A stretch of DNA of 64,000 nt, taken from assembly GCF_013376105.1 (NCBI RefSeq), contig NZ_JAAMFM010000001.1:248001-312000 (forward strand), in the 5' to 3' direction. The notes under the pieces are model-generated. The model was not told where the DNA came from. It was given only the letters and a program-made list of their open reading frames with translations, and ran no database searches. The DNA comes from Arthrobacter wenxiniae (GTDB lineage: Bacteria > Actinomycetota > Actinomycetes > Actinomycetales > Micrococcaceae). The position numbers and the translations under genes are program-made. The number at the start of each line of letters is the position of its first letter. Position 1 is the first letter of the stretch. This document shows, one piece after another, positions 1 through 9,391 of the stretch.

Positions 1-536
1 GAGCAGTCGCGGAACAGCCCGCCGGAGGTGGCCAGGAATTCGACCGGGGGCGGTGTCATGTCGCCCGTGATGGCGCGGAGGGAGTGGATCCAGCCCAGCT
101 CGCCGGCGTCGTAGGCGCGCTTGGCCTCCAGGTAGCCGGCGTCGAAGCGGCGCTGGTGCCCGATCTGGACCACGCCGCCGTGGTCGCGGATGTAGTCGAG
201 GACAGGCAACGACTCGGCCACGTTCACCCCGACGGGCTTCTCACAGAACACCGGGACACCCGCGTCAACGCCTGCCTTGATCAGCTCGGGGTGCGTGGCG
301 GTGCCGGTGGCGATGAGCAGCCCGTCAATCCCGGCGGCGAGCAGCCCGTTCACGGAGGGCACGAATTCGGCGCCGAGCCCGGCGGCAACGGTGCGGGCGT
401 GCTCCGCCGCGACGTCCGTGAGCTTGAGCTCAACGCGGACGCCGGGCGCCAGCGCCTTGTTGAGGGCGGCGATGTTGGTGGCGTGCATGACGCCGATCCG
501 CCCCACTCCGACCAGGCCCAGGGTGATGGTTTTCAT
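1..536 (-). CDS. Gfo/Idh/MocA family dehydrogenase, probable inositol 2-dehydrogenase (3' end outside window)
   Basis: NAD-dependent sugar/cyclitol dehydrogenase, N-terminal 178 residues only; the gene runs off the left edge. The start is ATG at 536, giving [19 protein letters not shown], a Rossmann GxGxxG motif, and further in a C-EKPVG motif with the catalytic-region lysine and a GHQRRFD segment typical of inositol dehydrogenases. The ATG overlaps the stop of the upstream permease gene by 4 bp (ATGA), so it is co-translated as the last visible gene of the iol operon. A second dehydrogenase of the same family lies at 2850-3863; which one oxidises myo-inositol and which handles scyllo-inositol or another isomer cannot be told from sequence. 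Family call is firm, substrate is inferred from context. Confidence 0.85.
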   Translation of the reverse strand, partial: MKTITLGLVGVGRIGVMHATNIAALNKALAPGVRVELKLTDVAAEHARTVAAGLGAEFVPSVNGLLAAGIDGLLIATGTATHPELIKAGVDAGVPVFCEKPVGVNVAESLPVLDYIRDHGGVVQIGHQRRFDAGYLEAKRAYDAGELGWIHSLRAITGDMTPPPVEFLATSGGLFRDC

Positions 537-1957
537 GCGGATTCCTTGCTCTTGAAGTAGTGTTCCAGCTCTTCCAGGGACTTGCCGCGTGTTTCCGGGA
601 CCACCTTCTTGACCCAGACGATGGCGCAGAGCTGCAGCGCCACGAAGATGAAGAAGGTGGCGGAGACGCCGATCCCGGACACGAGCTGGGGGAAGAAGAA
701 GCCGATCAGGAAGTTCACCATCCACAGCACGAACACGCAGATGCCCATGCCCACCCCGCGCACATGGAGCGGGAAGATCTCCGCCATGGTCAGCCAGGTG
801 ACGCAGCCGATGCATCCCTGCATGAACACCAGGAACACCACCATGCACAGCAGCACTAGGCAGCCGCGGAACAGGCTCTCGGGCACCACCAGGGAGACGG
901 CGGCGAGGGCGGCCAGGGAAGACGCCGTGCCGCCCAGCCCCGTGACCAGCATGGCCTTGCGCGGCAACCTGGACATGAAGTACATGCCCGCCACCACGGC
1001 GGCCACGGAGACCACGCCGTTGAGAACGTTGGCCATGAGGGCGCCCCGGTCGCCGAAGCCGGAGGAGGAGAGGATGGACGTGCCGTAGTACATGATGGCG
1101 TTGATGCCGCTGATCTGGTTGATGACGGCCATGCCCAGCCCCACGATGAAGATCCGCCGGATCCACGGTACGGCCAGGTCCTGCACCGTGCCCAGCTTGG
1201 CCTTGTAGTCTTCGCGGGCGGCGTCGCGGACCTCCTCGAATTCACCCTTGACGTCTTCCGGGGCGCGGCCCTTGCGAAGCACCTCCAGGACGTCCTCGAA
1301 GCGGCCGCCGGCCGCGAGCCAGCGGGGGCTTTCCGGCAGCACCAGCATCCCGAACCACAGGATGACGGCGGGCAGCGTGGCAATCACCAGCATGTAGCGC
1401 CAAATGTGGCCGGCCTCCGGGAACAGGTTGCCCAGCAGCGCGTTGAAGGTGAACGCCAGGAACTGACCGGTCACGATCATGAGCTCGTTTTGCGTCACGA
1501 TCCGCCCGCGCTGGGCGGCCGGGGACATCTCGGCCAGGTAGACCGGCACAATGACGGAGGCGCCGCCGACGGCGAGCCCCAGGACGGTGCGGGCGAGCAC
1601 CAGCAGCGCGGTGGTGGGGGAAAGTGAACATCCGATGGTGGCGGCGGTGAAGATGACGGCCAGGCCCATGATGGTCCTGCGCCGGCCGAAGCGGTCGGAG
1701 AGCCGCCCGGCCGTGATGGCGCCAAACGCGGCGCCGAGCAGCAGCGTGGACGTGACCAGTCCCTCGGTCAACGGCGTCAGGCCAAGATCACGCTGCATGA
1801 ACGGCAGGGCGCCGTTGATGACGCCGGTGTCGTAGCCAAACAGCAATCCGCCAAAGGTGGAGAACAGGGCCACCTTCCGCATGAACTTCCGCGGCGCCAC
1901 CTGCGGGGCATGCGCGGCGGGCGCCGGGGCTGCCTGGTCCGTGGGCGTCCCCGCCAT
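533..1957 (-). CDS. MFS sugar-porter permease, probable myo-inositol transporter
   Basis: Twelve-helix major facilitator of the sugar porter family, 474 residues, expected to import inositol by proton symport in the cytoplasmic membrane. Family signatures are clear: [16 protein letters not shown] in helix 1 (GYDTG at 41-45), [13 protein letters not shown] in the loop after helix 2, PESPRWL before the central loop, and [12 protein letters not shown] at the C terminus. The start is taken as ATG at 1957, whose A overlaps the upstream stop (TGATG); an in-frame TTG three bases earlier is less likely. Position inside the iol operon points to an IolT-type inositol carrier, but glucose or another polyol remains possible. 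Confidence 0.88.
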   Translation of the reverse strand: MAGTPTDQAAPAPAAHAPQVAPRKFMRKVALFSTFGGLLFGYDTGVINGALPFMQRDLGLTPLTEGLVTSTLLLGAAFGAITAGRLSDRFGRRRTIMGLAVIFTAATIGCSLSPTTALLVLARTVLGLAVGGASVIVPVYLAEMSPAAQRGRIVTQNELMIVTGQFLAFTFNALLGNLFPEAGHIWRYMLVIATLPAVILWFGMLVLPESPRWLAAGGRFEDVLEVLRKGRAPEDVKGEFEEVRDAAREDYKAKLGTVQDLAVPWIRRIFIVGLGMAVINQISGINAIMYYGTSILSSSGFGDRGALMANVLNGVVSVAAVVAGMYFMSRLPRKAMLVTGLGGTASSLAALAAVSLVVPESLFRGCLVLLCMVVFLVFMQGCIGCVTWLTMAEIFPLHVRGVGMGICVFVLWMVNFLIGFFFPQLVSGIGVSATFFIFVALQLCAIVWVKKVVPETRGKSLEELEHYFKSKESA

Positions 1958-2841
1958 CAAAGCACGGCCTCCCGGGCCCGCGCGACCTGGCTGTTGATCG
2001 TCTGAAGCTGGTAGCGCGAGACGTTTTCGGCGTCGTCGTCCTCGGCGAAGACGCTGGAGACCATCACGGTGTCCTCCCGGTCCAGGAAGCCGATCTCCGC
2101 CAGGCCGGCAAAGAACTCGTCCCAGTTGACGTCGCCGTCGCCGATCTTCAGGTGCTGGTGCACGCGGACCGGGTTGCCGGGCGGGTTGGTGATGTAGCGC
2201 AGCCCGTGGGAGGCGTGGTGGTCCATGGTGTCGGCCACGTGCACCAGGCGCAGCCTGTCCCCCGCCGCCCGCATGATCTCCAGCGGCACGTCCTTCATGT
2301 GGAAGCTGTGCGAGGCCACGTAGACCAGGCCCACGTTGGGCGAGTTGACGCCGCGGATCATGCGGATGGCGGCCAGGCCCTCCTCGACGAAGTCGTCCGG
2401 GTGGGGGTCGATCAGCAGGTCGATGCCCTCCCGCTCAATGATGGGCAGCAGTTCCTCCATGGACCGGTAGAACGCCCGTTCGGACTCCTCCGCCTTCTCG
2501 GGCCGGCCGCTGAACTCGGTGTTCATGGTCCGCACGCCCAGGTCCACGGCGATCTGGATGGCACGCTTCCAGTAGCGGACGGCGGCCTCGCGGGCGTCCT
2601 CGTCGGGCCCGGACCAGCGCAGCACGGGCAGCACCGACGCGATCTGGATCCCCGCATCGGCCACGGCCTTCCGCAGCGAGGCGACCAGTGCGTCGTCGGC
2701 CTTGGGGTGGTTGTAAAAGGGGATGAAGTCCGGGTGCGGGGTCATCTGCATGAACTTGTACCCGAGGTCCGCCACGAGCTGCGGAAATTCGAGCAGGCCG
2801 TGGCTGTGGTGGAACGGCGTGGGGTCCAGGGCGATCTTCAT
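1957..2841 (-). CDS. TIM-barrel sugar phosphate isomerase/epimerase (IolH/IolE-like)
   Basis: Xylose-isomerase-like TIM-barrel protein of 294 residues, cytoplasmic, presumably metal dependent. It begins [20 protein letters not shown] and contains acidic and histidine metal-ligand segments such as [21 protein letters not shown] and [15 protein letters not shown]. Proteins of this type accompany inositol dehydrogenase genes in many Gram-positive iol operons, where IolE dehydrates scyllo-inosose and IolH/IolI act as isomerases. The gene sits 8 bp after the dehydrogenase at 2850-3863 and overlaps the permease start by one base. The exact reaction is not decided by sequence alone. Confidence 0.75.
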   Translation of the reverse strand: MKIALDPTPFHHSHGLLEFPQLVADLGYKFMQMTPHPDFIPFYNHPKADDALVASLRKAVADAGIQIASVLPVLRWSGPDEDAREAAVRYWKRAIQIAVDLGVRTMNTEFSGRPEKAEESERAFYRSMEELLPIIEREGIDLLIDPHPDDFVEEGLAAIRMIRGVNSPNVGLVYVASHSFHMKDVPLEIMRAAGDRLRLVHVADTMDHHASHGLRYITNPPGNPVRVHQHLKIGDGDVNWDEFFAGLAEIGFLDREDTVMVSSVFAEDDDAENVSRYQLQTINSQVARAREAVL

Positions 2842-2849
2842 GGTGGTCC

Positions 2850-3863
2850 TTAGTTGTAGAGGTCCGGCTTCGCGGCAAGGACGACGGCGGTCTTCGCGCC
2901 GGTCTTCTGCGCCTCGACTCCCGCTTCACAACAGGCGGAGGTGGCGTAGCCGTCCCAGGCGGACGGCCCTCCGATTTCCCCGCGCAGGGCGGCGTCAACC
3001 CAGGCCTGGACCTCCACGTCATAGGCGGTGCCGAAGCGCTCCTCGAAGCCGGGGGTGATCCGCCCGCCCCAGCGGCCCTGCGTGCGGACGTACGGGCCGC
3101 CGTCGTTCCCGATGTTCACGATCCCGTCCTCGAAGGACGCCTGGGTTGCCACTTCGTAGCCAAAGCGGGCGTTGACGTAGATTTCAACGTCCGCCAGCAC
3201 GCCGGATTCGGTTTCAATCAGCACGTGCTGGGGATCGTGCTGGCCCTCGGGGGCGTTGCGGGTGGGCTTGCCCAGGCGCACCTGGACGGAGGCGATTTCC
3301 TCGCCGGTGAAGAAGCGGATCGCGTCAAACTCGTGCACCACGGAGTCGTTGATGAGCATCTCGTTGGTGAAGCCTGCCGGGGTGTCCGGGTTGCGGTGCT
3401 GGTGGTGGAGCACCAGCAGCTCGCCCAGGCCGCCCTCGGTGATGATTCCGCGGAGGGCGGCGTATTCGGCGTCGAAGCGGCGCATGAAGCCCACCTGGAT
3501 GCGCTTGCGGCCCAGCTTGGCCTCGGCCTGGACCACCGTCAGGGCGCTCGCGGCGTCCGGGGTCAGCGGCTTTTCGCACAGGATGGGGATGTCCCGCGCG
3601 AGAGCCTTGAACAGGATGTCCTCGTGCAGGAAGCCGGGGGTGGCGATCAGCACGGCGTTGACGTCGCCGTTGTCCAAGGCCTCCTCGGCACTGGCCAGGG
3701 CCACCGCGCCCGGGATGCCCTTGATGGCGGCCTCGGCCCGGGCCAGGTCGATGTCGACGACGGCGGCCACCTCGGCCCCGCTGATGCGGTGATGCAGGCG
3801 GTTGATGTGGTCCGCGCCCATGCGTCCGGCGCCGATGACGGCGACGCGAAGTTTTTCAGTCAT
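2850..3863 (-). CDS. iolG: inositol 2-dehydrogenase, Gfo/Idh/MocA family
   Basis: NAD-dependent dehydrogenase of 337 residues that should oxidise myo-inositol to scyllo-inosose, the first step of the pathway. The start is ATG at 3863 (MTEKLRVAVIGAGRMGADH); an open frame continues upstream but is translated there in the wrong compositional frame of the neighbouring gene. The nucleotide-binding GAGRMG is at residues 11-16, CEKPLTPDAA near 95 carries the conserved EKP lysine, and GFMRRFDAEY and NDSVVHEFDAIRFF match the substrate-site helices of the family. It lies 13 bp behind the iolE-like gene in the iol operon. Confidence 0.85.
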   Translation of the reverse strand: MTEKLRVAVIGAGRMGADHINRLHHRISGAEVAAVVDIDLARAEAAIKGIPGAVALASAEEALDNGDVNAVLIATPGFLHEDILFKALARDIPILCEKPLTPDAASALTVVQAEAKLGRKRIQVGFMRRFDAEYAALRGIITEGGLGELLVLHHQHRNPDTPAGFTNEMLINDSVVHEFDAIRFFTGEEIASVQVRLGKPTRNAPEGQHDPQHVLIETESGVLADVEIYVNARFGYEVATQASFEDGIVNIGNDGGPYVRTQGRWGGRITPGFEERFGTAYDVEVQAWVDAALRGEIGGPSAWDGYATSACCEAGVEAQKTGAKTAVVLAAKPDLYN

Positions 3864-3876
3864 GACGTGCTTCTTT

Positions 3877-4788
3877 CTAGTTGACGGTGGTGCGTGAGCC
3901 GCAGCCGAGCAGGTAGTTGCGGGTGCGCTTGGCGATCGGCATCGGGACGTCGAAGGCCACGGGGTACATGTCCTGCTCCACAATGCCAAAGATCGGCCGG
4001 CCAAGACCCTCCACTGCCTCTACGACGGCGCGCAGGTCCGGCAGGCCGTTCGGCGGCTCCACCATGACGCCGGCCAGGTTGGCCGCGGCCCAGGTCATGT
4101 TCTCGGCGTTGACGCGGGCCAGCACCTCGGGGTTGATCTGCTTCAGGTGCAGGTAGCCGATGCGTTCGGGGTATTTGCCGATGAGTTCCAGCGAACTGGC
4201 CCCGCAGTATTCGGCGTGCCCGGTGTCCAGGCACAGGTTCAGCAGTGCGGGGTCGGTCTCGGCGAGGAGGTGTTCGATGTCGGCCTGGGCGCCCACGTGG
4301 GAGTCGGCGTGCGAGTGGAACTGCTGCTTGAGCCCAAAGTCCTTGAGCAGGACCTCCCCCAACCTGTTGTGGCCCTCGAACAGGTCCGTCCACTGCCGCG
4401 CGTCCAGGGTGCCGCTTTCCACGGCCTCCCCGGTGACGTCGTCGCGCCACATGGCGGGAATGACGACGACGTTCTCCCCGCCCATGGCGGCCGTCAGTTC
4501 GGCCACCTTCCGGGCCGGCTCCCAGGCCTCCTCCCACTGGGCTGCGCCGCGGTGGAAGGCGGTGAAAACCGTCCCGGCAGTGACCTGCAGGTCCCGGTCC
4601 TTGAGCTCTTGGGCCAGGCGCGTTGGATCGTTGGGCAGGTACCCGTAAGGGCCCAGCTCAATCCATTTGTACCCTGACTCCGCCACCTCGTCGAGGAAGC
4701 GCTCCCAGGGGGTCTGCTTGGGATCGTCGGCAAACCAGACGCCCCAGGAGTCCGGCGCGGTGCCGATGATCAGCTTGTTTTCAGTCAT
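3877..4788 (-). CDS. TIM-barrel isomerase/dehydratase, probable inosose dehydratase (IolE/IolI family)
   Basis: Xylose-isomerase-like TIM barrel of 303 residues. The N terminus reads IIGTAPDSWGVWFADDPKQ, a form found in proteins of actinobacterial and proteobacterial inositol clusters annotated as inosose dehydratase or inosose isomerase. Metal-ligand-like segments include CLDTGHAEYCG, YLHLKQINP and FGIVEQDMYP. ATG at 4788 follows a GGAAAG ribosome site. Between this gene and iolA upstream lies a 163-bp gap (4789-4951) with short GC-rich inverted repeats but no gene. Dehydratase is the preferred reading because the pathway needs one between IolG and IolD and this is the better candidate of the two TIM-barrel genes. 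Confidence 0.72.
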   Translation of the reverse strand: MTENKLIIGTAPDSWGVWFADDPKQTPWERFLDEVAESGYKWIELGPYGYLPNDPTRLAQELKDRDLQVTAGTVFTAFHRGAAQWEEAWEPARKVAELTAAMGGENVVVIPAMWRDDVTGEAVESGTLDARQWTDLFEGHNRLGEVLLKDFGLKQQFHSHADSHVGAQADIEHLLAETDPALLNLCLDTGHAEYCGASSLELIGKYPERIGYLHLKQINPEVLARVNAENMTWAAANLAGVMVEPPNGLPDLRAVVEAVEGLGRPIFGIVEQDMYPVAFDVPMPIAKRTRNYLLGCGSRTTVN

Positions 4789-4951
4789 GAGGTTTCTTTC
4801 CGGGTCTCAAGGAAGCGGTCGGGATCGACCACCGGCGGCGGAGTCGGTGTTGCCGAAGGCGACGTCAAGGAGGCCTGAGGCCGCCAGCGGCCGATGGCCG
4901 GGAAGTCGCCGGGGGAATGCCGGCGCCGCCTGCGGGGCTGGACCACCGGGG

Positions 4952-6463
4952 CTAGTTGGAGGGGAAGTTGTAGCTGGCGTCGGAGGCGTGCTGCGGTTCG
5001 GGCCAGCGGGAGGTGACGACCTTGGCGCGCGTGTAGAACGCCACGCCTTCCTCGCCGTAGATGTGCTTGTCGCCAAAGAGCGAGTTCTTCCACCCGCCGA
5101 ACGAGTGGTAGGCCACGGGTACGGGGACGGGGACGTTGATGCCGATCATGCCCACGTGCACCCCGCGCTGGAACTTGCGCGCGTTCGCCCCGGAGGAGGT
5201 GAAGATCGCGGTGCCGTTGCCGTAGGGGTTGGCGTTGATCAGGGCGATGCCCTCCTCCACCGTCTCCACGCGCATCACGGCCAGCACGGGGCCGAAGATT
5301 TCCTCCGTGTAGGCGGTCATGTCCGCGGAGACGCCGTCCAGCAGGGTCGGGCCCACCCAGTAGCCGTCCTCCTTGCCGGGGACGGTGAAGTCCCGCCCGT
5401 CCACGACCAGGGTGGCGCCGGCGTCGGCCGCCTCCCCCACGATCTTCAGCACCCGGGCCTTGGAGGCGGCGGTGATGACCGGGCCCATGTCCGCCCCGGG
5501 CTCGGTGCCCTCGGCGACCTTGATGGCCTCGGCGCGCTCGCGCACCTTGCCCAGCAGCGTGTCCGCGGCACCGCCCACGGCAACGGCCACCGAGATCGCC
5601 ATGCAGCGCTCCCCGGCGGAGCCGAACGCGGCCGCGGAGAGGTGGTCGGCGGCGTTGTCCATGTCGGCGTCGGGCAGGATGATGGCGTGGTTCTTCGCCC
5701 CGCCCAGGGCCTGCACGCGCTTGCCGTGCGCCGTGGCGGTCTCGTGGACGTACTTCGCGATCGGGGTGGAGCCGACGAAGGAGATGGCGTCCACGTCCGG
5801 GTGGGTCAACAGCCCGTCCACGGTGTCCTTGCCCCCGTGCAGGACCTGGAACACGCCGTCCGGCAGGCCGGCTTCCTTCCACAGCCTGGCCAGCAGCATG
5901 GGGGCGGAGGGGTCGCGCTCGGAGGGCTTGAGGATGAACGCGTTGCCGGCGGCGATCGCTATCGGGCACATCCACAAAGGCACCATGACCGGGAAGTTGA
6001 ACGGCGTGATGCCGGCCACCACGCCCACGGGCTGGCGGAAGGAGAACACGTCGATGCCGGTCGAGGCCTGGTCCGAGTAGGCGCCCTTGAGCAGCTGGTT
6101 GATGCCGCAGGCAAACTCGATGACCTCCAGGCCGCGGCCGATCTCCCCGGCCGCGTCGGAGAGGACCTTGCCGTGCTCGGCGGTGACCAGGGCGGCCAGC
6201 TCGTCCACGTGGGAGGCCACCAGCTCGCGGAACTTGAACAGCACCGCGGTGCGCTTGGCCAGCGAGTACTCGCCCCACGTCGCCGCGGCGGCCTTCGCCG
6301 CGGCGACGGCGGCCTCCAGGTCCCCGCGGCCGGCCAGGTGCAGCCGGGCCGAGACGGCACCCGTGGCCGGGTTGTACACCGGCTGGGTCGCCCCGCCCGT
6401 GCCGGCGGTTTCGGCGCCGTTGATGAAGTGCTTGATGGTGGTCAGGGTTGGCGTTTCAGTCAT
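4952..6463 (-). CDS. iolA: CoA-acylating methylmalonate-semialdehyde dehydrogenase
   Basis: Aldehyde dehydrogenase superfamily enzyme of 503 residues, also called MmsA. It converts malonate semialdehyde to acetyl-CoA and CO2 at the end of inositol breakdown and methylmalonate semialdehyde to propionyl-CoA in valine breakdown. Signatures include the N-terminal HFINGAETAG, FNFPVMVPLWMCPIAIAAGN, KPSERDPSAP, FVGSTPIAKYV, GAKNHAIILPDAD and the catalytic cysteine in GSAGERCMA near residue 285, all characteristic of MmsA rather than general aldehyde dehydrogenases. It starts 31 bp after iolD ends. Confidence 0.93.
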   Translation of the reverse strand: MTETPTLTTIKHFINGAETAGTGGATQPVYNPATGAVSARLHLAGRGDLEAAVAAAKAAAATWGEYSLAKRTAVLFKFRELVASHVDELAALVTAEHGKVLSDAAGEIGRGLEVIEFACGINQLLKGAYSDQASTGIDVFSFRQPVGVVAGITPFNFPVMVPLWMCPIAIAAGNAFILKPSERDPSAPMLLARLWKEAGLPDGVFQVLHGGKDTVDGLLTHPDVDAISFVGSTPIAKYVHETATAHGKRVQALGGAKNHAIILPDADMDNAADHLSAAAFGSAGERCMAISVAVAVGGAADTLLGKVRERAEAIKVAEGTEPGADMGPVITAASKARVLKIVGEAADAGATLVVDGRDFTVPGKEDGYWVGPTLLDGVSADMTAYTEEIFGPVLAVMRVETVEEGIALINANPYGNGTAIFTSSGANARKFQRGVHVGMIGINVPVPVPVAYHSFGGWKNSLFGDKHIYGEEGVAFYTRAKVVTSRWPEPQHASDASYNFPSN

Positions 6464-6494
6464 GTCAGGTTCTTCTTTCCAAAGTGGGGGGAGG

Positions 6495-8453
6495 TCAGCC
6501 GAGCAGCGTGCGCTGGCGGTCCTTGTGCCCGGTGTACGTGGTGTAGGCCTGCTGCGTGGAGGCCAGGAGCGAGACTGATGAGACAGGCACGTCCCACCAG
6601 GATTCGGAGCTGGGTGCGTCCAGCAGGGGGTCCGATTCCACGTGGATCAGCACCGGCCCGCCGTCCTCGGGGGCGGCCTTGGCCGCCGTGACCGCGGCTT
6701 CCAGCTCCGCGACCACGTTCCCGCCCGGGGCCACGCGGATGACCTTCACGCCCAGGCTTTCGGCGTTCAGGGCCAGGTCGATCGGCAGCTTTTCGCCGTC
6801 GTCGAAGGTGTGGTGTTCGGCGTCGAGCGTGCGGTACTTGGTGCCGAAGCGCTGGGAGCCCAGCTGCTCGGACAGCGCCCCAATGGAGGCGTAGCCGTGG
6901 TTTTGGATCAGCACCACAATGAGCTTGATCCTCTCGGCGACGGCGGTGACGAGTTCGGTGTGCATCATCAGGTAGGAGCCGTCCCCCACCATGACGACGA
7001 CGTCGCGCCGGGTGCCGCCGCCGGCCGCCTCCGCGATGGCCGCCCGCTTGACGCCGAGCCCGCCGGGGATTTCATAGCCCATGCAGGAGTATGCGTATTC
7101 CACGTGGTAGCCGAAGGGGTCCCGGATGCGCCACATCTTGTGCAGGTCCCCGGGCAGGGAGCCGGCGGCGCAGATGACCACGTCGGCGGGGTCCATGGCG
7201 CGGTTGGTGGCGCCGATGATCTCGTTCTGCGAGGGCAGCGGGGTGTGGCGGGTGTCGAAGGCCTCATCGACGACGGCGTCCCAGCGCTTCTTCTGCGCGG
7301 CCACCGTCCGCTCCAGGTCGGCCCCGACGCGGTAGCCGCCCAGGGCGGCGTTCAACTTCAGGAGCGCCTTGCGGGCATCCGCGACGATGGGCAGCGAGGT
7401 GCCGTGCTTGTAGGCGTCCAGCGGGGCGACGTTGATGTTGATGAAGCGCACGTCCGGATTCTGGAAGGCCGTGCGGGAGGCCGTGGTGAAGTCCTCGTAG
7501 CGGGTCCCGATGCCAATGACCAGGTCGGCGCCGGCCGCGACGGCGTTGGCCGCCGTCGTGCCCGTGGAGCCGATGGCGCCCAATGACTGCGGATGGTTCC
7601 ACGGCAGCACGCCCACGCCCGCCTGGGTGTTGCCCACCGGGATGCCGGTGGCCTCGGCCAGCTTGGCGAGCTCGCCCTCGGCGTAGGCGTACAGGACGCC
7701 GCCGCCGGCCAGGATGAGCGGGTTTTTGGCCTCCCGGATGGCGTCGGCGGCGCGGCGGATGTCGTTGTCGTCCGCGTCCGGGCGGCGGATTCGCCACTCG
7801 CGCGGGGCCAGGAACTCCTCCGGCACGGCCAGCGCCTCGGCCTGGACGTCCTGCGGGAGGGAGATGGTCACGGCCCCGGTGTCCGCCGGGTCGGTGAGCA
7901 CGCGCAGGCCGTTCAGCAGCGCGGAGAACAGCTGCTCCGGGCGGGAGACCCGGTCAAAGTAGCGCGAGAGCGGGCGGAAGGCGTCGTTGACTGACACGTC
8001 ACAGGCGTCGGGGCGCTCGAGCTGCTGGAGCACGGGGTCCGCGGCGCGCGTGGCGAAGACGTCGCTGGGCAGCAGCAGCACGGGCAGCCTGTTGGTGGTG
8101 GCCAGCGCCGCGCCGGTGAGCAGGTTCGTGGAGCCCGGCCCCACGGAGGTGCTCACGGCAAAGGTGGCGCGGCGGCGGGTGTGCCGGGCATAGCCGGCGG
8201 CCTGGTGCGACTGCGCCTGCTCGTTGCGGCCCTGGTAGTAGGGCATGAGCGCGGGGTCGCTGACCTGGTACTGCTTGAGGGCCTGGCCCACCCCGGCCAC
8301 GTTGCCGTGCCCGAAGATGCCAAACATGCCGGGGATGAGCCGGCCGCGGTAGTCCCCGGTGCCCACCGAATCCGTGGTGAACTGGTTTCCCAGGAACTCC
8401 ACCACGGCCTGGGCCACCGTCATCGTGCGTGTTCCTGTTCCCATGTGTCTCAT
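6495..8453 (-). CDS. iolD: 3D-(3,5/4)-trihydroxycyclohexane-1,2-dione acylhydrolase
   Basis: Thiamine-diphosphate enzyme of 652 residues that opens the inositol-derived ring to 5-deoxy-glucuronate. Three ThDP-family domains are visible: N-terminal pyrimidine-binding part (VVEFLGNQF, FGHGNVAGVGQAL), central part, and the C-terminal cofactor part with GDGSYLMMHTELVTA and the downstream NHGYASIG that complete the Mg/ThDP motif. The start is ATG at 8453, which overlaps the aldolase stop by 4 bp; the conserved protein proper begins at MTVAQAVVEF eleven codons later, so a later start is possible. Confidence 0.93.
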   Translation of the reverse strand: MRHMGTGTRTMTVAQAVVEFLGNQFTTDSVGTGDYRGRLIPGMFGIFGHGNVAGVGQALKQYQVSDPALMPYYQGRNEQAQSHQAAGYARHTRRRATFAVSTSVGPGSTNLLTGAALATTNRLPVLLLPSDVFATRAADPVLQQLERPDACDVSVNDAFRPLSRYFDRVSRPEQLFSALLNGLRVLTDPADTGAVTISLPQDVQAEALAVPEEFLAPREWRIRRPDADDNDIRRAADAIREAKNPLILAGGGVLYAYAEGELAKLAEATGIPVGNTQAGVGVLPWNHPQSLGAIGSTGTTAANAVAAGADLVIGIGTRYEDFTTASRTAFQNPDVRFININVAPLDAYKHGTSLPIVADARKALLKLNAALGGYRVGADLERTVAAQKKRWDAVVDEAFDTRHTPLPSQNEIIGATNRAMDPADVVICAAGSLPGDLHKMWRIRDPFGYHVEYAYSCMGYEIPGGLGVKRAAIAEAAGGGTRRDVVVMVGDGSYLMMHTELVTAVAERIKLIVVLIQNHGYASIGALSEQLGSQRFGTKYRTLDAEHHTFDDGEKLPIDLALNAESLGVKVIRVAPGGNVVAELEAAVTAAKAAPEDGGPVLIHVESDPLLDAPSSESWWDVPVSSVSLLASTQQAYTTYTGHKDRQRTLLG

Positions 8454-9391
8454 TCCTGTCCTTCTGTGGTGCGGTTCAGCAGGGACGCCGCGATGGCAAC
8501 GGCCCCGGCAACGTCCCCGTCCTGGGGGTAAAGCAGGGTGCGGCCCACGGTCAGCCCCTGGACTCCGGGCAGCGCCAGGGCGGCGCCCCAGCTGGCGAAG
8601 ACCTCGTCGGGCCCGGCGTCCGGGTCCCCGCCCAGCAGCACGGTGGGCATGGTGGTGGCGGCCATGACGCGTTCCATGTCCGCCACCACGGGAAGCTTCA
8701 TCCAGGTGTAGGCGCTCGTGGATCCCAGCCCGGAGGCGATGGCCACGGACTTGATGACGGCGTCGGTGGAAAGGTCGTTGCGGACGCGGCCGTTTTCGCG
8801 CACCGACAGAAACGGCTCCACCATGGCGACGAGCTTGCGTTCGGCCAGCGAGTCGATGGCCTTGGCCGTGGCCTCCAGCAGCGCAACGGTGTCCGGGTCG
8901 CCCAGGGCGATGCGGGTGAGCATCTTGCCGCCGTCGGCCCCGAAGGCGGCAAGGGCCGCGGCCGTGTGCCCGGTGAAGCGGTCGTCAAGTTCATTGACCA
9001 GCCCGGCCAGGCCGCCGCGGTTCATGGACCCAAACACCAGCTTGCCCTCAAGCGCGCCGAGCAGCAGGAGGTCGTCCATGATGTCCGGCGAGGCGAGGAC
9101 GCCGTCCACGGCCGGGTTCGCCAGCGCGATTTGCAGCCGGTCCAGCAGTTCCCGCCGGTCCGCCATGGCCGTGGGGTTGTCCCCCACGGAGATGGCGCCG
9201 CGGGCCGGGTGGTCCGCGGCCACGATGAAGTTCTGCAGGCCTGACTTCGGCCCGGGGTGGCGGCGGCGGGCCTTCGCGGCCCGGGCCACTGCGCCCGGGT
9301 CCTCCAGGCGCAGGGTGGTCAGGTGGGCATAGCGGCGGGGATCGGTGTCCGCCCCGGTGGCAGCAGGGGCCGCGGCGGCAGGGGTGCTCAC
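8450..9391 (-). CDS. Cgl0158-family (beta/alpha)8-barrel aldolase
   Basis: Class I aldolase-like barrel of 313 residues. In actinobacterial iol operons this family sits between iolC and iolD and is the likely substitute for IolJ, which splits 2-deoxy-5-keto-gluconate 6-phosphate into dihydroxyacetone phosphate and malonate semialdehyde. The barrel carries NFIVAADHPARGAISVG, FGSMNRGGLAG, MVEPFLSVREN, YTWMKLPVV with the candidate Schiff-base lysine, and LLGGDPDAGPDE. It overlaps iolC and iolD by 4 bp on either side. The assignment to this step comes from position and family, not from a diagnostic residue. Confidence 0.8.
   Translation of the reverse strand: MSTPAAAAPAATGADTDPRRYAHLTTLRLEDPGAVARAAKARRRHPGPKSGLQNFIVAADHPARGAISVGDNPTAMADRRELLDRLQIALANPAVDGVLASPDIMDDLLLLGALEGKLVFGSMNRGGLAGLVNELDDRFTGHTAAALAAFGADGGKMLTRIALGDPDTVALLEATAKAIDSLAERKLVAMVEPFLSVRENGRVRNDLSTDAVIKSVAIASGLGSTSAYTWMKLPVVADMERVMAATTMPTVLLGGDPDAGPDEVFASWGAALALPGVQGLTVGRTLLYPQDGDVAGAVAIAASLLNRTTEGQE

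Noticed and set aside
4789-4951. Possible small gene in the gap between iolA and the iolE-like gene
   Set aside because: Only GC-rich short inverted repeats; no start with ribosome site and no sensible frame.
4667-6691. 674-codon open frame on the plus strand
   Set aside because: Antisense to iolA and the iolE-like gene; low-complexity Gly/Arg/His product with no domain.
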